A DNA stretch of 64,000 nucleotides from Puccinia triticina (GCF_026914185.1 NC_070561.1:1612001-1676000); one strand, 5' to 3'; positions 22,074 through 32,786 are shown, counted from the stretch's first letter. Translations and numbers: made by a program. The notes: generated from the sequence alone by a model not told the origin.

Positions 22074-23600
22074 TCAAGGCTTCAAATGACAATCTTTTGG
22101 CAGTCTTTTTGGGTTTTTGGGGTTAGATCTAGTGATCTCGGCAATCGTCTGGTAATTCAAACAAAGGATGATCTTATCAAGCAATTGAGCCAGATGAATA
22201 CTATAATATCTCTTCTTCATCACTCCATCTTTCCCCATCTTCAAGCTCCTTGTTGTCCAATATTCGACGATGTTCCAGGAGATATTGTAATTCACCATCT
22301 TGGCTGGACATTTTGCCCATCTGAAGCTGCTAGTCAGCCCTGTGTCTAAGAAGCCGACCAGGCCACTTGCCCATTCGAATTCCTCAGTCAACCCTGGCTC
22401 AACATTGTCAGCTGATAATGATCTCCATAGTTCTGAAACCACAGCCAGGATATCTTCGACTACTCGGCGTGTTACTATATTTTGCTTGTGTTCTCTGAAT
22501 AGCGAAAGGTAAAGTATGATCAGAAAGGTTGCTACCTTGGTCGTCTCTGCCACAGTTTTGATCACTCCATCAATTCGTAGTCTTGAGATAGTATGGATGG
22601 AATCCTTGGCTCTTTTATTAAGCTCTGCGGTGAGTTTTGTGATGATCCCTTCAGAGTAAAGAGGATAACTATCAAAGTCGATCCGCTTGATTGAATGATC
22701 ATAAACTGTAGAAAATAGGGCACATTTCCTTGTTTCATGCTTGGTTTCTTGAGGGAATTTGATATTAGATCTAGTGGCTCTTCTGTACTTGGCAAAAAAA
22801 ATGAACTCTTTATTCTCTGGAATATGGAATGCACCTGATCCTTGGGGGGGACTTAGACTGTTCTTCAAGATTCCAAAAAGATTTTCTGGTAGAAATTCTT
22901 GGGGGACTTTCTGATGATGACTGGTTTCCGGGTTTTCTCTCACAAAATCCCAATCCTCAACGGTAAACAGTCCAATTTTTTCATCCTTGACAAAGGCTGG
23001 AGACTTGGTTGGATGTTCACTAATTGATATTGTCTGTTGCTCAACGCTTTCTAACTTTTTCGGTTTTGCAGACGAATCGCCTGGGATCCTTGCTTCACTT
23101 AGTACAGGACGGTACTTCCTCTCGTCAAGAAGAATTCCTACCTCCTCGCCTTCCTGCTTTATTCTCTCGAATCCAGCTTGCTTTCCCTTTGATGCTGGGT
23201 CCCGATAGAGTTTCTGTCTGGAGGATTGGAAATCGCTGGATGCAGCCTGGATGGAGGGTTTCTCCAGCTTGATTGAGTTCGACGGCGGCTTGCTTGTGCA
23301 GATCCTTGTTAGGCTTTTTTCAGGAAGGATTCCTTCGTGTTTGACTCTCTTGAAGCCATATCCGTTCTGGATGGGAGCGGAGACGGACGCAGATTCAACC
23401 TGGCGGGCCTCTGGGCCGAAAGCAAGCTTTGAACCATGGACAGATGGCCAGTCTTCCGATACTTCCATCTTGGGCGGTATACGGTGTGCTTTGCGCTTGC
23501 CGACTGTTTTCTCAGCTAGCGGAAGGCTGGCCAGGATCGGTAAGGCTAGACAATCCAGAGACAGCATCGCATATACCCGGAAAGAGTAGTCGAGCCTCAT
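22074..23600 (-). CDS. Predicted secreted protein, tandem paralogue
   Basis: Single-exon frame of 508 residues from ATG 23600. A signal-peptide-like segment MLSLDCLALPILASLPL is preceded by eleven residues (M at position 1, second M at 12). A Lys/Ser/Pro-rich middle follows. The conserved domain has VEDWDFVRENPE, YSEGII-KL, TTKVATFLIILYLSLF-EH and ISWNIVEYWTTRS. Its layout and length match the 483-residue gene downstream on the same strand, with about 0.8 kb between them. Function unknown; secretion is predicted only from the N terminus. The domain contains one strongly hydrophobic stretch (VATFLIILYLSLF) that could also be a buried helix or a membrane segment. Confidence 0.8.
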   Translation of the reverse strand: MRLDYSFRVYAMLSLDCLALPILASLPLAEKTVGKRKAHRIPPKMEVSEDWPSVHGSKLAFGPEARQVESASVSAPIQNGYGFKRVKHEGILPEKSLTRICTSKPPSNSIKLEKPSIQAASSDFQSSRQKLYRDPASKGKQAGFERIKQEGEEVGILLDERKYRPVLSEARIPGDSSAKPKKLESVEQQTISISEHPTKSPAFVKDEKIGLFTVEDWDFVRENPETSHHQKVPQEFLPENLFGILKNSLSPPQGSGAFHIPENKEFIFFAKYRRATRSNIKFPQETKHETRKCALFSTVYDHSIKRIDFDSYPLYSEGIITKLTAELNKRAKDSIHTISRLRIDGVIKTVAETTKVATFLIILYLSLFREHKQNIVTRRVVEDILAVVSELWRSLSADNVEPGLTEEFEWASGLVGFLDTGLTSSFRWAKCPAKMVNYNISWNIVEYWTTRSLKMGKDGVMKKRYYSIHLAQLLDKIILCLNYQTIAEITRSNPKNPKRLPKDCHLKP

Positions 23601-23972
23601 CTTGCGAAAGTGGGCTGATAAAGGATGCAGGGTGTGTCTGGTTGGGTCGGCCAGAGGTGCATGCGCTCAGAGGGTGTACATTTGTCTAACGTGGCACTCA
23701 ATCTTGTTTATGGTCAAACCTGCCTTCAGCAGTTATGTACATGTGCGTACTACACCCGATGAGACCGAGTTTCGAAATCACTTGCTGTTCCGGAGAGCCA
23801 GATGGCGGTGAGACTAAAATAACAGGATTGATCTATAGATGGTGGAGTTGCAGCGGATCAGAAATCTATTGTATGTTATGTACATATATTGGCAAGAAAC
23901 AGGATGGGGGGAAAAAAAGGAAAGATAGATGTTGGTACATGCGGAAGATTAAGAGGCCTTTGCTTGACTATT
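23601..23972. other. Intergenic between the secreted paralogue and the SNARE gene
   Basis: Upstream region of the 22.1-23.6 kb gene and 3' flank of the SNARE gene. Nothing distinctive seen. Confidence 0.4.
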
Positions 23973-24887
23973 TCATTTTAACAGTACAATCAAAAACTAG
24001 AGGTAAGACGAAACAAGTCGGAATCAGATTGATGGCGGGATGGGGTGGGAGGGGGAGAGGAGAACGGACCAAGAGGAGAGCGACCAAGCCGAAGATCGTC
24101 CAACAGGCGCCATCCTTAGCGATCTTCCTGAACACGTTGTCCATCCTCCTGTTCGCTCGGGTCAAGCGATTCGAGGTGAAGTCGAGGTCATGGTCGAGTT
24201 CGTCGAGCAGGTTCTCCTGGACCTCGAGTTCGGAAGAGATGTGCAAGGACAAGTCGCGCTGTCTCGAGATCGCATTCGACAGCTCGTCCAGGGTCCTGTC
24301 TTGGTCTGGGGAAAAAGGAAAGGTTTAGGGGTTGTTCTCCTGTTTTCTGTGGTTGGTTGGCGGGGGTACTGACCGTCAAGCACGACTTGCTGGATCCGCT
24401 GGACCTGCTCGTTCTCTGTTCGCATCAGTTCCTCGTCCTCCTGGATGGCTTTCCTGGAGCGGGTGCGGGCCGGGATGTCGATGGTGGTGTCGGGCAGGGC
24501 CGGGGGCGGATCCTGGGGAGTTTCTTGGCCGACATCGATCAACGGCTGGCCCGTCGATGGGGGTGGTTCTGCGGGGGAAGGCAGCTCGAGATCGAGGCCG
24601 TCGATCTCGGCGGCCATGCCGGCGACGCCGCGGACCAGGCCGACGATGCGCAGGTACTGTTTGTGGAGGCCGAGGAGGATGGGGTCCTGCTGGCTGGCGA
24701 GGCCGTTCTGGATGAGCCCATCGCGGAGGGCGAGCAGGTCCCTGGCGGTCTTTGCGCGGGTGGCGGGGTTGACGGCGAGCTCGAGGGCGTGCTGCTGGGA
24801 GAGCTCGAGGATGGCGGCGAGCAGGCTGGTGGCGATGGAGGAGAGTCTGGCGGGGCTGGGTGGGGTCTGTTTTTTCTGGGGCGGCAT
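23973..24887 (-). CDS. Qc-SNARE, syntaxin-8-like
   Basis: Exons 24887-24374, 24305-24070, 23996-23973; 257 residues. The N-terminal helical region is followed by a Pro-rich linker and a SNARE motif running from RQRDLSLHISSELEVQENLL to RRMDNVFRKI. A central Gln (in EVQENLL) is at the expected zero layer, which makes it a Q-SNARE of the syntaxin-8/Fsv1 type acting in endosomal or vacuolar fusion. Splicing of the last 73-nt intron joins GLVALLL to FLIVLLK and gives a C-terminal tail anchor. Without that splice the frame runs into Pro-rich nonsense, which is good support for the model. The donor (GTCCGT) is weak. It is divergent from the tubulin cofactor B gene. Confidence 0.85.
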
Positions 24888-24928
24888 GGTGGTGGCGGCT
24901 GGCGGGAACCACTCCAGATTCGACTGCG
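24888..24928. promoter_or_regulatory. 41-bp gap between two divergent start codons
   Basis: The ATG of the SNARE gene (24887, minus) and that of the tubulin cofactor B gene (24929, plus) are only 41 bp apart. Each promoter must therefore lie inside the other transcription unit, or the two mRNAs overlap at their 5' ends. Shared or mutually exclusive regulation is possible. Confidence 0.6.
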
Positions 24929-25950
24929 ATGGCCCTCGTCTCCCTCTGGGTCTCCTCGCCCGACACCCACTCCGAGCGCAGATGGAGCCCACGCCTGACG
25001 ATCGCCGAGCTCAGGGTAAGCACCCCAGCCCAGCCCAGCCCAGCCCAGCCCAGCCCAGCACAGCCACCCGCTGACCCCCACCCGCCCAGGCCAAGCTCCA
25101 GCCGATCACCGGCATCCCCGCCGCATCCCAGAGACTCGCCCTCAGCCTCCACCCGGCCAGCACCCACTCCATCCCGCTCGACAACGACCAGCTGAGCCTG
25201 GCAGACTATGGCCTCCAAGACGGCGCCACCATCGATGTCAGTCTCCTGACACACCCGGATGTGTATGGACTAACCGAGCTGTCTTCCTGGCCGTAAACCC
25301 AGGTCGTCGACTCCGATCCCCGTGCCGCATCGCAAGCCGGCCAGTACAACGACGTGAGCCAGGTCGACAAGTTCGAACTGCCCAAGGAGGAATACGAGAA
25401 ACGACCGGGTAGGCAAAACCCTCCTGCTCGTCTCTCGACTCCGTGCTGACCTCCTCCTCCTCCTGCTTGCTTCGTTCACAGACAGTCTGCTGGCCTTCAA
25501 GATGCGAAACAAGCTCGGCAGATTCAACGACGCCGACCCCGCCGAGCAACCAGCAGAGCCAGCCCCACCCAGCCAGTCTGAATTGCTCGGCCGATACCCC
25601 CCAGGATCCCGCTGCCAGCTCGTCAGCCGATCCAGCACAGCCGACGCCTTGCCGGCTCGGGGCACACTCAGATTCGTGGGCCCAGCCGAGTTCAACCAGA
25701 AGCATCCGTTCTGGATCGGCGTCGAACTGGACGAACCAGTTGAGTCACACACACACTCACACACACCCTCTCGTCGTTCAGCTCTACTGACTCTTTTCCC
25801 CCCTGTGCCCAGAGCGGAAAGAACGACGGCTCGGTCGATGGCCATCGTTACTTCACTTGTCCCCCCTCCCGCGGCATCTTTGTCCAGCCGGATCGGATCC
25901 AGATCGGCGATTTCCCTCCGATCGACTTCCTCCAAGACGATGAAATCTGA
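24929..25950 (+). CDS. ALP11: Tubulin-folding cofactor B (Alp11/TBCB)
   Basis: Exons 24929-25015, 25090-25236, 25303-25408, 25482-25738, 25813-25950; 244 residues. An N-terminal ubiquitin-like domain (LTIAELR, then ITGIPAASQRL, then YGLQDGATIDVVDSDP) is followed by the family signature VDKFELPKEEYEKRPDS. The C-terminal CAP-Gly domain has GTLRFVGPAEF, WIGVELDEP and GKNDGSVDGHRYF. The protein ends DDEI, close to the acidic aromatic/aliphatic tail of the family. It binds alpha-tubulin and works with cofactor E in making tubulin dimers in the cytosol. All junctions keep phase and splice within known domain blocks. Intron 1 contains a CCCAG microsatellite. Confidence 0.93.
25024..25060 (+). repeat. 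CCCAG microsatellite inside intron 1 of ALP11
   Basis: About seven copies of CCCAG (with one CACAG) directly after the splice donor. Confidence 0.85.
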
Positions 25951-26903
25951 TCATCCCCCCTCTTCATGTTGTTTTCTTTACCAACCTACCATGCAATCGA
26001 TTATCTACTATTGCTCTGGCATATAGAAGCTCCTGACAGGGCGATACCAGTCGTTAACACATGAGACGCAGAAGCACGGAGTTTGAACAGCCAGAGGCTG
26101 GCCACCATACCACCGGATTGGCCTACAGATGAACTGCATCACATAACAATCCTCACCTCATCCTCCATCAAGTGTCGCGGAAAGACATCCCAATCCGGTG
26201 CCCATTTTTTACCTGTTCGGCTTGCTCAGAAGAATACCCCCACCCCTTTGTGTTCATGCAATCCAAAATATCGCACAATCGGACGAGCTACTGGGAGTCT
26301 CGCCACGTAGAAGAACATACTGCACGGCCTTCTTTTTGAGCTCTCTTTCTCTCTCTTTTGCTGAGTTTTACTTTTTAGTGGGGCGGTTCAGCGGAATTGC
26401 ATTCAATCACTTGGGGCTGGTTTGGCCTTTTTTTTCCGGCGTGTAGATGACCGCATCCTTCTGACAAGCTATTTGTCCGGCAGAAGCACTTGCAACGAGG
26501 TTTCCAAGAAGGCAAAAGTATGAATGAGCATCAATTCACGAGTTGCGATGGATATACATACATTGCTATCCACGATGCAATCGATCTCATCCATTCATAA
26601 TCACCTTGTCCACCCAAGCTGACCCAAGACGGAGGAAAATCCCCAGTGTTCATTTGAAAGTCAGGATGTGCGAGCGAGGAAGACCGGGCCAATGCCTGGG
26701 CTCTCTGTCCCTCCACAGTCCGAGGGGTCTCTCAAACGAGCGCGTGGACTGGTGCAGGCGGCAAGAAGGCTGATTTGGCGGAGCCTCTTGATCCAAGCAA
26801 GAAGATCGATATTCACGCGAGGCGATGCCCATGCGACAGGCTTTCCGCTCGCCCAATCTGCGTGCCCCGACGCGACTGGGGCTGGATGGGCGACTTGCGG
26901 GCA
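25951..26903. other. Intergenic, no gene recognised
   Basis: 3' flank of ALP11 and unassigned sequence. Some short frames exist on both strands, but none has family support or good codon context. Confidence 0.4.
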
Positions 26904-27173
26904 ATTCATCAACTATCGCGGAAGTCCATGTCGACCAGTCACTGGGAAGGGACGTCTGGGTTGGGGGCCCAGCCCGCTGGATTGGCCCTTCCCTGCTCGC
27001 TTATCGACCATGGAGGGATTTCCGCCGCGGAATTAGCCGGGGCGATGGATGTGGCCGGCGAGGGTGGCTCTGGCTCTCGTGCAACCGAGAGCAGAATCAT
27101 GGCGGGCCGAGGAGCTGGCACGGTGGCTCGCCTTTGCTGCAAGATCCCGCAGGCTACAGATGACGACCACAGG

Positions 27174-27181
27174 TATATAAG
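27174..27181 (+). promoter_or_regulatory. TATA box of secreted-peptide gene, copy 1
   Basis: TATATAAG lies about 145 bp before the ATG, followed by a pyrimidine-rich leader. The same element in the same context occurs in copy 2. Confidence 0.7.
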
Positions 27182-27325
27182 CAACCCGTCTGTCCCCCCT
27201 CCTTTTCCTTTTTCTTCATCCGCATTCACCACTTCAACTTTCAACCCTCACCCTTACGATAATCACCTTTCGCGCTTTGACCGGTTCATAGCTTTTCTTG
27301 CACCACCCCCTCAACCACCTTCAGC

Positions 27326-27696
27326 ATGCAATTCACCGTTCTCGTCGCCGCCTTTGCCGTCTGCACTGGTAAGCTCCGCTCTCCAATTCCTGGCGCTGTT
27401 GCTGAGCTTTGTGTTCCCACAAGTCCAACATTGACCCGCTCTTTTGACACGCTTCTCAGGTGTCTTTGCCAGCCCTTACAGCCAGCACACGCAGGCGCAG
27501 TAAGCAAATCTCCGGACGCGCGCCAAATTTTTGTTGCTTGGTCAAGCTTACCCGGTTCTTTTACAGGGCTACCTCCCAGGCTGCTCAATCCGGCCAAGCC
27601 GCCCAGACCTGGCCTTTTGGTTGGGGCTATGGAGGTCTCGGCGCTTACGGTGGTTACGGCTGGCCTTACGGCCGTGGCTACGGTGTCTTCTACTGA
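27326..27696 (+). CDS. Small secreted Gly/Tyr-rich peptide, copy 1
   Basis: Exons 27326-27368, 27460-27499, 27567-27696; 70 residues. The signal peptide is MQFTVLVAAFAVCTGVFAS. A Gln/Ala/Ser-rich linker follows, then a C-terminal tail of Gly, Tyr and Trp (WGYGGLGAYGGYGWPYGRG) ending VFY. There are no cysteines in the mature part. Gly/Tyr-rich short peptides occur among cell-wall proteins, spore-surface proteins and antimicrobial peptides; the function here is not known. A strong TATA promoter and a long conserved leader suggest high regulated expression. The nearly identical copy 2 lies 2.2 kb downstream. Confidence 0.85.
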
Positions 27697-28390
27697 TGCA
27701 AGTCCCCCTATTTCACAACATTACGGCTGTACTCCAGCTAACCTGCAAATCCTTCTACTCTTGCAGCTCGTCACACGATCAGCCGGGAGCCTGTTTTGCA
27801 TGCTTTTTTCTGGACAGTTTCTTTTCTCAAGCCCATTTATTATGTAACCCTTGAGTAGCTCGCTACTGCGCAATTTACGGTGATTATCATTCTTCTCATT
27901 TGCCAAGTTGATTGATTTCCACCACGAGTTTGAGTCTGGTAAGCTGCACATGCACTGACTGTGGCAGTCATAACATGCCATGTGAGTTTTGGCGGGCTGA
28001 TGGTCCAATCCATCTGTATAGGTGGATGTGTACGTGTGCAGAGCCTCAGTGAAGGCTTCTCAAGCCCATGCTTGCAATGTAGCTATCTCAATTCGCTTAA
28101 CCCGGAGCTTCCTATCAGGACTGTGAGACGCGAGACATGTCAGCGGGCCGAATTGGTATTTGTCCAGTGGCAGCAGCACTGGCAGAAGCACACCCGTTAA
28201 TTCCAAATTGGGGTTATCATCAGCAAGTTATGCGCCTTTGCCTCAGCCTGAGAACTTCCAGCTCTCTATCAATGACCAGCCAAGGAAAGCTTGAAAGGCG
28301 CCCGCCATGTGTCCCAAAAAACAAGCGGGCTCGCGCAAGGCTGATTTCGCAACTCAGACTTCAAACTTTCCTAAATGTGAGGTACTGAAT

Positions 28391-28630
28391 GGAGGACTTC
28401 CCGTCGATCTGGGAACCCAGATTTTTCCAGATTTTGCGGGGAAACATGGGCTCGATCTCCCCAAATCCTAGATCTTCCCGGATTTCCCTGCGAAAGCTGG
28501 CAAAATCTGGGTTTTCAGATCGGCGGGAAGTCCTCCAATCTGGGCTCGATGTTCCCAAATCCTAGATCTTCCCAGATTTCCCTGCGAAATCTGGGAAAAT
28601 CCGGGTTTCCAGATCGGCGGGAAGTCCTCC
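28391..28630. repeat. Foldback MITE with duplicated right half
   Basis: Left end GGAGGACTTCCCGTCGATCT pairs with right end CGGCGGGAAGTCCTCC at 28521-28536. The right 94 bp are repeated once more, ending at 28630. The interior word CCCAAATCCTAGATCTTCCC occurs twice. AAT trinucleotides flank both ends. No coding content. Confidence 0.7.
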
Positions 28631-29349
28631 AATATGCAGCTTGATGCAGGCAAAACTCTGCAGCTGCCTTTGCATCAGCAGCGCAAATCAGCGGACGTTG
28701 CCCAGGCTGAGAATTGCGCATTTTTGCACACGAGATCTCTCAACGTTTTCAGAAAGGCCTCGAGAACCGAGGTGTTGCCGAAGTGTCCGCTTGTGCACTA
28801 TTTTTTAGAGTTTATGCGAGCAGGGTGCATAAGCAGCGCAGGCTGATTTTGAAATCAGTCTAACGTGAGCCCCCCTGAATCACTTGCCACTTGCCCCAGC
28901 CTTCGCATGTCAAACAAAACTTACCGGGCAGGCGTTTTAGTCCATCCGGGATCTGCATGGATGTCCAGGCGCGGGGAGTTCCGACTCAGTGATGGTCTTT
29001 CCAAGCCCACGTCTGCCATGTCTCTATCTGACTCAACTCCCAAAGCTCGAAGCACCTTGGCAGAACATTCATCAACCACGCGTAAGTCCATTTCAGCCAT
29101 GTCGACCAATCACTGGGAAGACAAGTCTCGGATGAGGGCCCTGCCCGCTGGATTTGCCCTTCCCTGCTCGCTTACCCCTCGGACCATGGCGCGATTTCCA
29201 CCGCGGAATTAGCCGGAGCGATGGATGTGTCCGTCGACAGTGGCTCTGGCTCTCGTGCAACCGAGAGCAGAATCATGGCGGGCCGAGGAGCTGGCACGGT
29301 GGCTCGCCTTTGCTGCAAGATCGCACCGGCTACAGATGACGACCAAAGG

Positions 29350-29357
29350 TATATAAG
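29350..29357 (+). promoter_or_regulatory. TATA box of secreted-peptide gene, copy 2
   Basis: TATATAAG about 145 bp before the ATG at 29502, in sequence nearly identical to copy 1. Confidence 0.7.
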
Positions 29358-29501
29358 CAACCCATCTGTCCCCCCTCCTTTTCCTTTTTCTTCATCCGCA
29401 TTCACCACTTCAACTTTCAACCCTCACCCTTACGATAATCACCTTTCGCGCTTTGACCGGTTCATAGCTTTTCTTGCACCACCCCCTCAACCACCTTCAA
29501 C

Positions 29502-29869
29502 ATGCAATTCACCGTTCTCGTCGCCGCCCTTGCCGTCTGCACTGGTAAGCCGTCTTATCCCCCGCGCCGTTGCTGAGCTTTGTGCTCCCACAAGTTCCAA
29601 CGCTGACCCGCTCTTTTGACACGCTTCTCAGGTGTCTTTGCCAGCCCTTCCAGCCAGCACATGCAGGCGCAGTAAGTAAACCATACGGACGCGCGCCCAA
29701 AATTTGCTGCTTGGTCAAGCTTACCCGGTTCTTTTACAGGGCTACCTCCCAAGCCGCTCAATCTGGCCAAGCCGCTCAGACCTGGCCTTTCGGTTGGGGC
29801 TACGGAGGCCTCGGCGCCTACGGTGGTTACGGCTGGCCTTACGGCCGTGGCTACGGTGTCTTCTACTGA
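29502..29869 (+). CDS. Small secreted Gly/Tyr-rich peptide, copy 2
   Basis: Exons 29502-29544, 29632-29671, 29740-29869; 70 residues. It differs from copy 1 only at Phe10 to Leu, Tyr21 to Ser and Thr25 to Met, all in the signal peptide and the residues just after it. The Gln/Ala linker and the Gly/Tyr/Trp-rich tail are identical. Intron positions and lengths are conserved while intron sequence has drifted. That pattern suggests selection on the mature peptide or recent gene conversion. Confidence 0.85.
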
Positions 29870-30073
29870 TGCAAGTACCCCGATCTTCCAAACTTACGGC
29901 CGCACTGTGACTAACCTGCAAAGCTTGCTATTTCTGCAGCTCGTCACACGATCAGCCGGGAGCCTGTTTTGCATGCTTTTTTCTGGACATTTTTTTTCCA
30001 CAAGCCCATTTCTTATGTAACCCTTAAGTAGCTTGCTACTGCGCAATTTATGGTGATTATCTCTCTTCTCAGT

Positions 30074-30493
30074 CTCCATTTGAGATGCCTTGATTGGGCC
30101 CTCGTAGGGTACCCAACTTGAGTTTGGTCCTGCGCTCTCTTGCACAGAGCTGACTGCAGCTCTGATTTGCGACCCGCGAATCGAGAAAGCAGTGATTATC
30201 ATGACCCAGAATGTGTCCAGCTGCACCAGCGCCAACGTGCTACCTGAGCGTATAAACAGGAAATTTATGTTCCTTTGTTACACCCGCCTAAAGAATCCCG
30301 GTTCTCCAACAATGACCAGCCAAGTAAAACTCGAAATGGTTCCCCACATATCTATCGCAAAATATGATCATGACACTTCCGTTGCAGCTCAACTTTTCCA
30401 AAATTAAAGCCTCGGTGCGCTGCGCACTCTGTATGGGGATGTGCTGGTCTCTTCGCCGCTTGAGAAGACATCAAAACAGTCTGAAGCAGGCTT
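30074..30493. other. 3' flank of peptide gene copy 2
   Basis: Continues the segmental duplication weakly to about 30350. No gene recognised. Confidence 0.4.
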
Positions 30494-30864
30494 CCGGAGT
30501 TGGGTCACACATTTGCCGATCTTTTCGTCGGCCTTAGAATCCCTTCTGCAGATGGAGCAGTAATCAGTTCAGGTGGCCTGAACAAGTCCGGGGCTCTCTC
30601 CCAGGGCCGCAATCGACACGCCCCTTCGGGAGAGCGTCCCTTCGGGACGCGGGAGGCGCTTCGTGCCTCCTCGGAAGGAAGGGACTTGTGTTAAGTTAGG
30701 CGCCTCTCGCGGGGCGAGCTTCGCAGGGCGCCCCCGGCGTGTCGGTCCCGGCCCTGGGAGAGAGCACCGGACTTGATCGGGCCACATGACCTGATTCCTG
30801 CTCCATCTGCAGAAGGGATTCTAAGGCCGACGAAAAGATCGGCAAATATGTGACCCAACTCCGG
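30494..30864. repeat. 371-bp palindrome with about 129-bp arms
   Basis: The left arm (30494-30621) begins CCGGAGTTGGGTCACA and contains GATCTTTTCGTCGGCCTTAG, CTTCTGCAGATGGAGCAG and CTCTCTCCCAGGGCC. The right arm (30736-30864) is its imperfect complement and ends TGTGACCCAACTCCGG. The 114-bp centre holds smaller hairpins, such as GCGTCCC-TTCG-GGGACGC, and a MITE-family end. Likely a foldback transposon or an inverted duplication. Confidence 0.85.
30681..30699 (-). repeat. CTAACTT-family MITE end inside the palindrome
   Basis: GGGACTTGTGTTAAGTTAG is the exact complement of CTAACTTAACACAAGTCCC seen at 36774-36792. Confidence 0.65.
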
Positions 30865-31069
30865 GGGTCGGGCCCCCCGCCCCTCCGATCGAGAGGCTTA
30901 AGCTCGGACAGGCGCCCGGGGGTGTTTTCCCGCCTCACCTGAAACGAGGGGCTTGTGATTAGCAGACCAAAACCATACAAACAATCCGACAGAAATCGAA
31001 GACTTGCCTAAGGAAGAACCTTGTCAGTATCATCGATTCACATCTGGGCATCGGAACCAAGGGACTGAA

Positions 31070-32786
31070 ATGAAGCGGACAATCATTTCAAACTCAAAAT
31101 ACCTTCTATCCCGATCAGTTTACAAAACCCATCCAGAACTGTTCACATCGGAATCCAAACACCTAAGAACGGTCATCAAAAGTCAACAACAAAGTCCCGC
31201 GAATTCTACTATCCTCAGAGCATTCAGTAATACCCGTCCCAATCAAACCGTTCACAGGCGGTTTGGCGAGGAGAGCAAGAAACTAAGAATCAGATGGTCA
31301 CTTACCCCGTCCCGGAATGGGCAATACCGGAAATGGTCCTATGACCAAAAAGGTTCCGAACTACCTTCGTGGATGTGGTACATCGGTGCTGCTGGTGGGA
31401 TTTATTATGTTAGTCACCTAGAGAAAGTCGAATTGACCGGTAGATGGCGTTTCATGGATACGAGCATTCAAGCTGAAATCGCTGTAAGTTTACGTGTTTC
31501 TGATAACCCTCTTTTATTTTTCGCTCCCACTTTAAATAAAGGGACAATCAAACCAGATATGCATATACAAAAAATTATCCATGTTGAGTTGGTCTTCGGT
31601 GTGAAATCTAGAAGCGTGCTGATATATGGTGATTTAGACAGGAGAAGAAGTTTATATGGAAACATTAGCTCAATTTCGCTCGAAACTTTTACCTCCAACC
31701 CATCCGACCACTAGATTCATTACCAGTGTCGCTCAAAAAATCATCCAAGCTTCAGAGCTGGCTCAGCGCCCTGATGAATCCATCGACAACTTGACAAGTT
31801 CATCCCCTGAGTTTGATGACTGGGCATCTCCCGGGAGTTCGTTCTCTTCGGACCCGCGCCCGGTTCCAGATTGGAAAATTCACGTGATTGATGAGCCCAA
31901 AATTCAGAATGCGTGAGTCATTATGATTGATTAAGAAAGAGCGCATTGGTACTTGTTCATCAACCTATTTTCTCGCAAACCCGAAAAACGCAAACAAAAA
32001 ATGTGACCAGAGATTTGATTACTGATTCTTTATTAATGCGTTCTTGTTATTTGCAATGATTGATTTCGCTTCGAAAGGTTCGTTATTCCAGGTGGGAAGA
32101 TATTTGTTTTTACAGGAATCTTGCCGATCTGCCAAAATGAAGCTGGTTTAGCGACTGTTTTAGGACATGAAGTAGCTCATCAAGTCTTGAGACACCCCGC
32201 CGAACGAATGTCCAGCTTGAAAGTCATCTTCCTGTTGACCACACTGTTGAGCGTCATTGGACTTGATCCAGGCACATGCCGCGCCGCTGTCACGCTGCTG
32301 ATGACTTTGCCAAACTCACGTCGAAGTGAAATTGAAGGTGAGATCATTTTGCTCTTTTTCTGCATTCTAACATTACCGATTTCTATCTCATTGCCAATTT
32401 TGGGTGATGGGGACTGACATAACTTGGCTGGTTTGTGATTTTACTAGCCGACCAAATTGGGCTGAACATTATGGCTTCCGCGTGTTATGATCCAAGGGAA
32501 GCTATCGGAGTTTGGAAAAGAATGGACGAGCATGATCGGTCGAGTCGAACAGCCAGAAAAGCTACCGAGTTTCTTCAAACACATCCCACTCATGATAGAA
32601 GAATAGAAAAGGTAAGCACGCACGTCCCACCTTATCATGTGATCAAGAAAAGCTGATTGACTTGGTTCGCTTGTTATCAAACTGCTTCAGATCACTTCCT
32701 GGCTGCCCGAAGCTCAGAGTTATTTAGACCGAAACTGCGGATTTACAAATAAAGCCTTTCGAGAATACAACCGTTGGAATCCTTGA
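31070..32786 (+). CDS. OMA1: Mitochondrial inner-membrane metalloprotease OMA1 (M48)
   Basis: Exons 31070-31483, 31638-31912, 32078-32337, 32448-32611, 32691-32786; 402 residues. The first ATG gives a basic N terminus compatible with mitochondrial import, followed by a hydrophobic segment (WMWYIGAAGGIYYV). The catalytic part has FVIPGGKIFVFTGILPI, then GHEVAHQVLRH with the HExxH zinc site at about residues 260-264. EADQIGL supplies the third zinc ligand. OMA1 is a stress-activated protease that cleaves inner-membrane substrates in mitochondrial quality control. All motifs are intact and all splice phases agree. The splice acceptor of exon 2 was chosen at TTTAG because only that keeps the frame through TGEEVYMETL. 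Confidence 0.93.

Larger units (their letters stand above)
26904..30073 (+). repeat. Tandem segmental duplication of a secreted-peptide gene
   Basis: About 1 kb (26904-27900) recurs at 29067-30073, offset about 2.17 kb. It includes promoter, TATA box, 5' UTR, all introns and 3' UTR. Shared words beyond it (AATGACCAGCCAAG at about 28270 and 30310) show that the original unit reached about 28.3 and 30.35 kb. The copies differ by scattered substitutions and small indels. Confidence 0.9.

Noticed and set aside
24376..25254. Long GC-rich frames on both strands around the SNARE and ALP11 genes
   Set aside because: High GC keeps other frames open; only the SNARE and cofactor B frames carry domain motifs.
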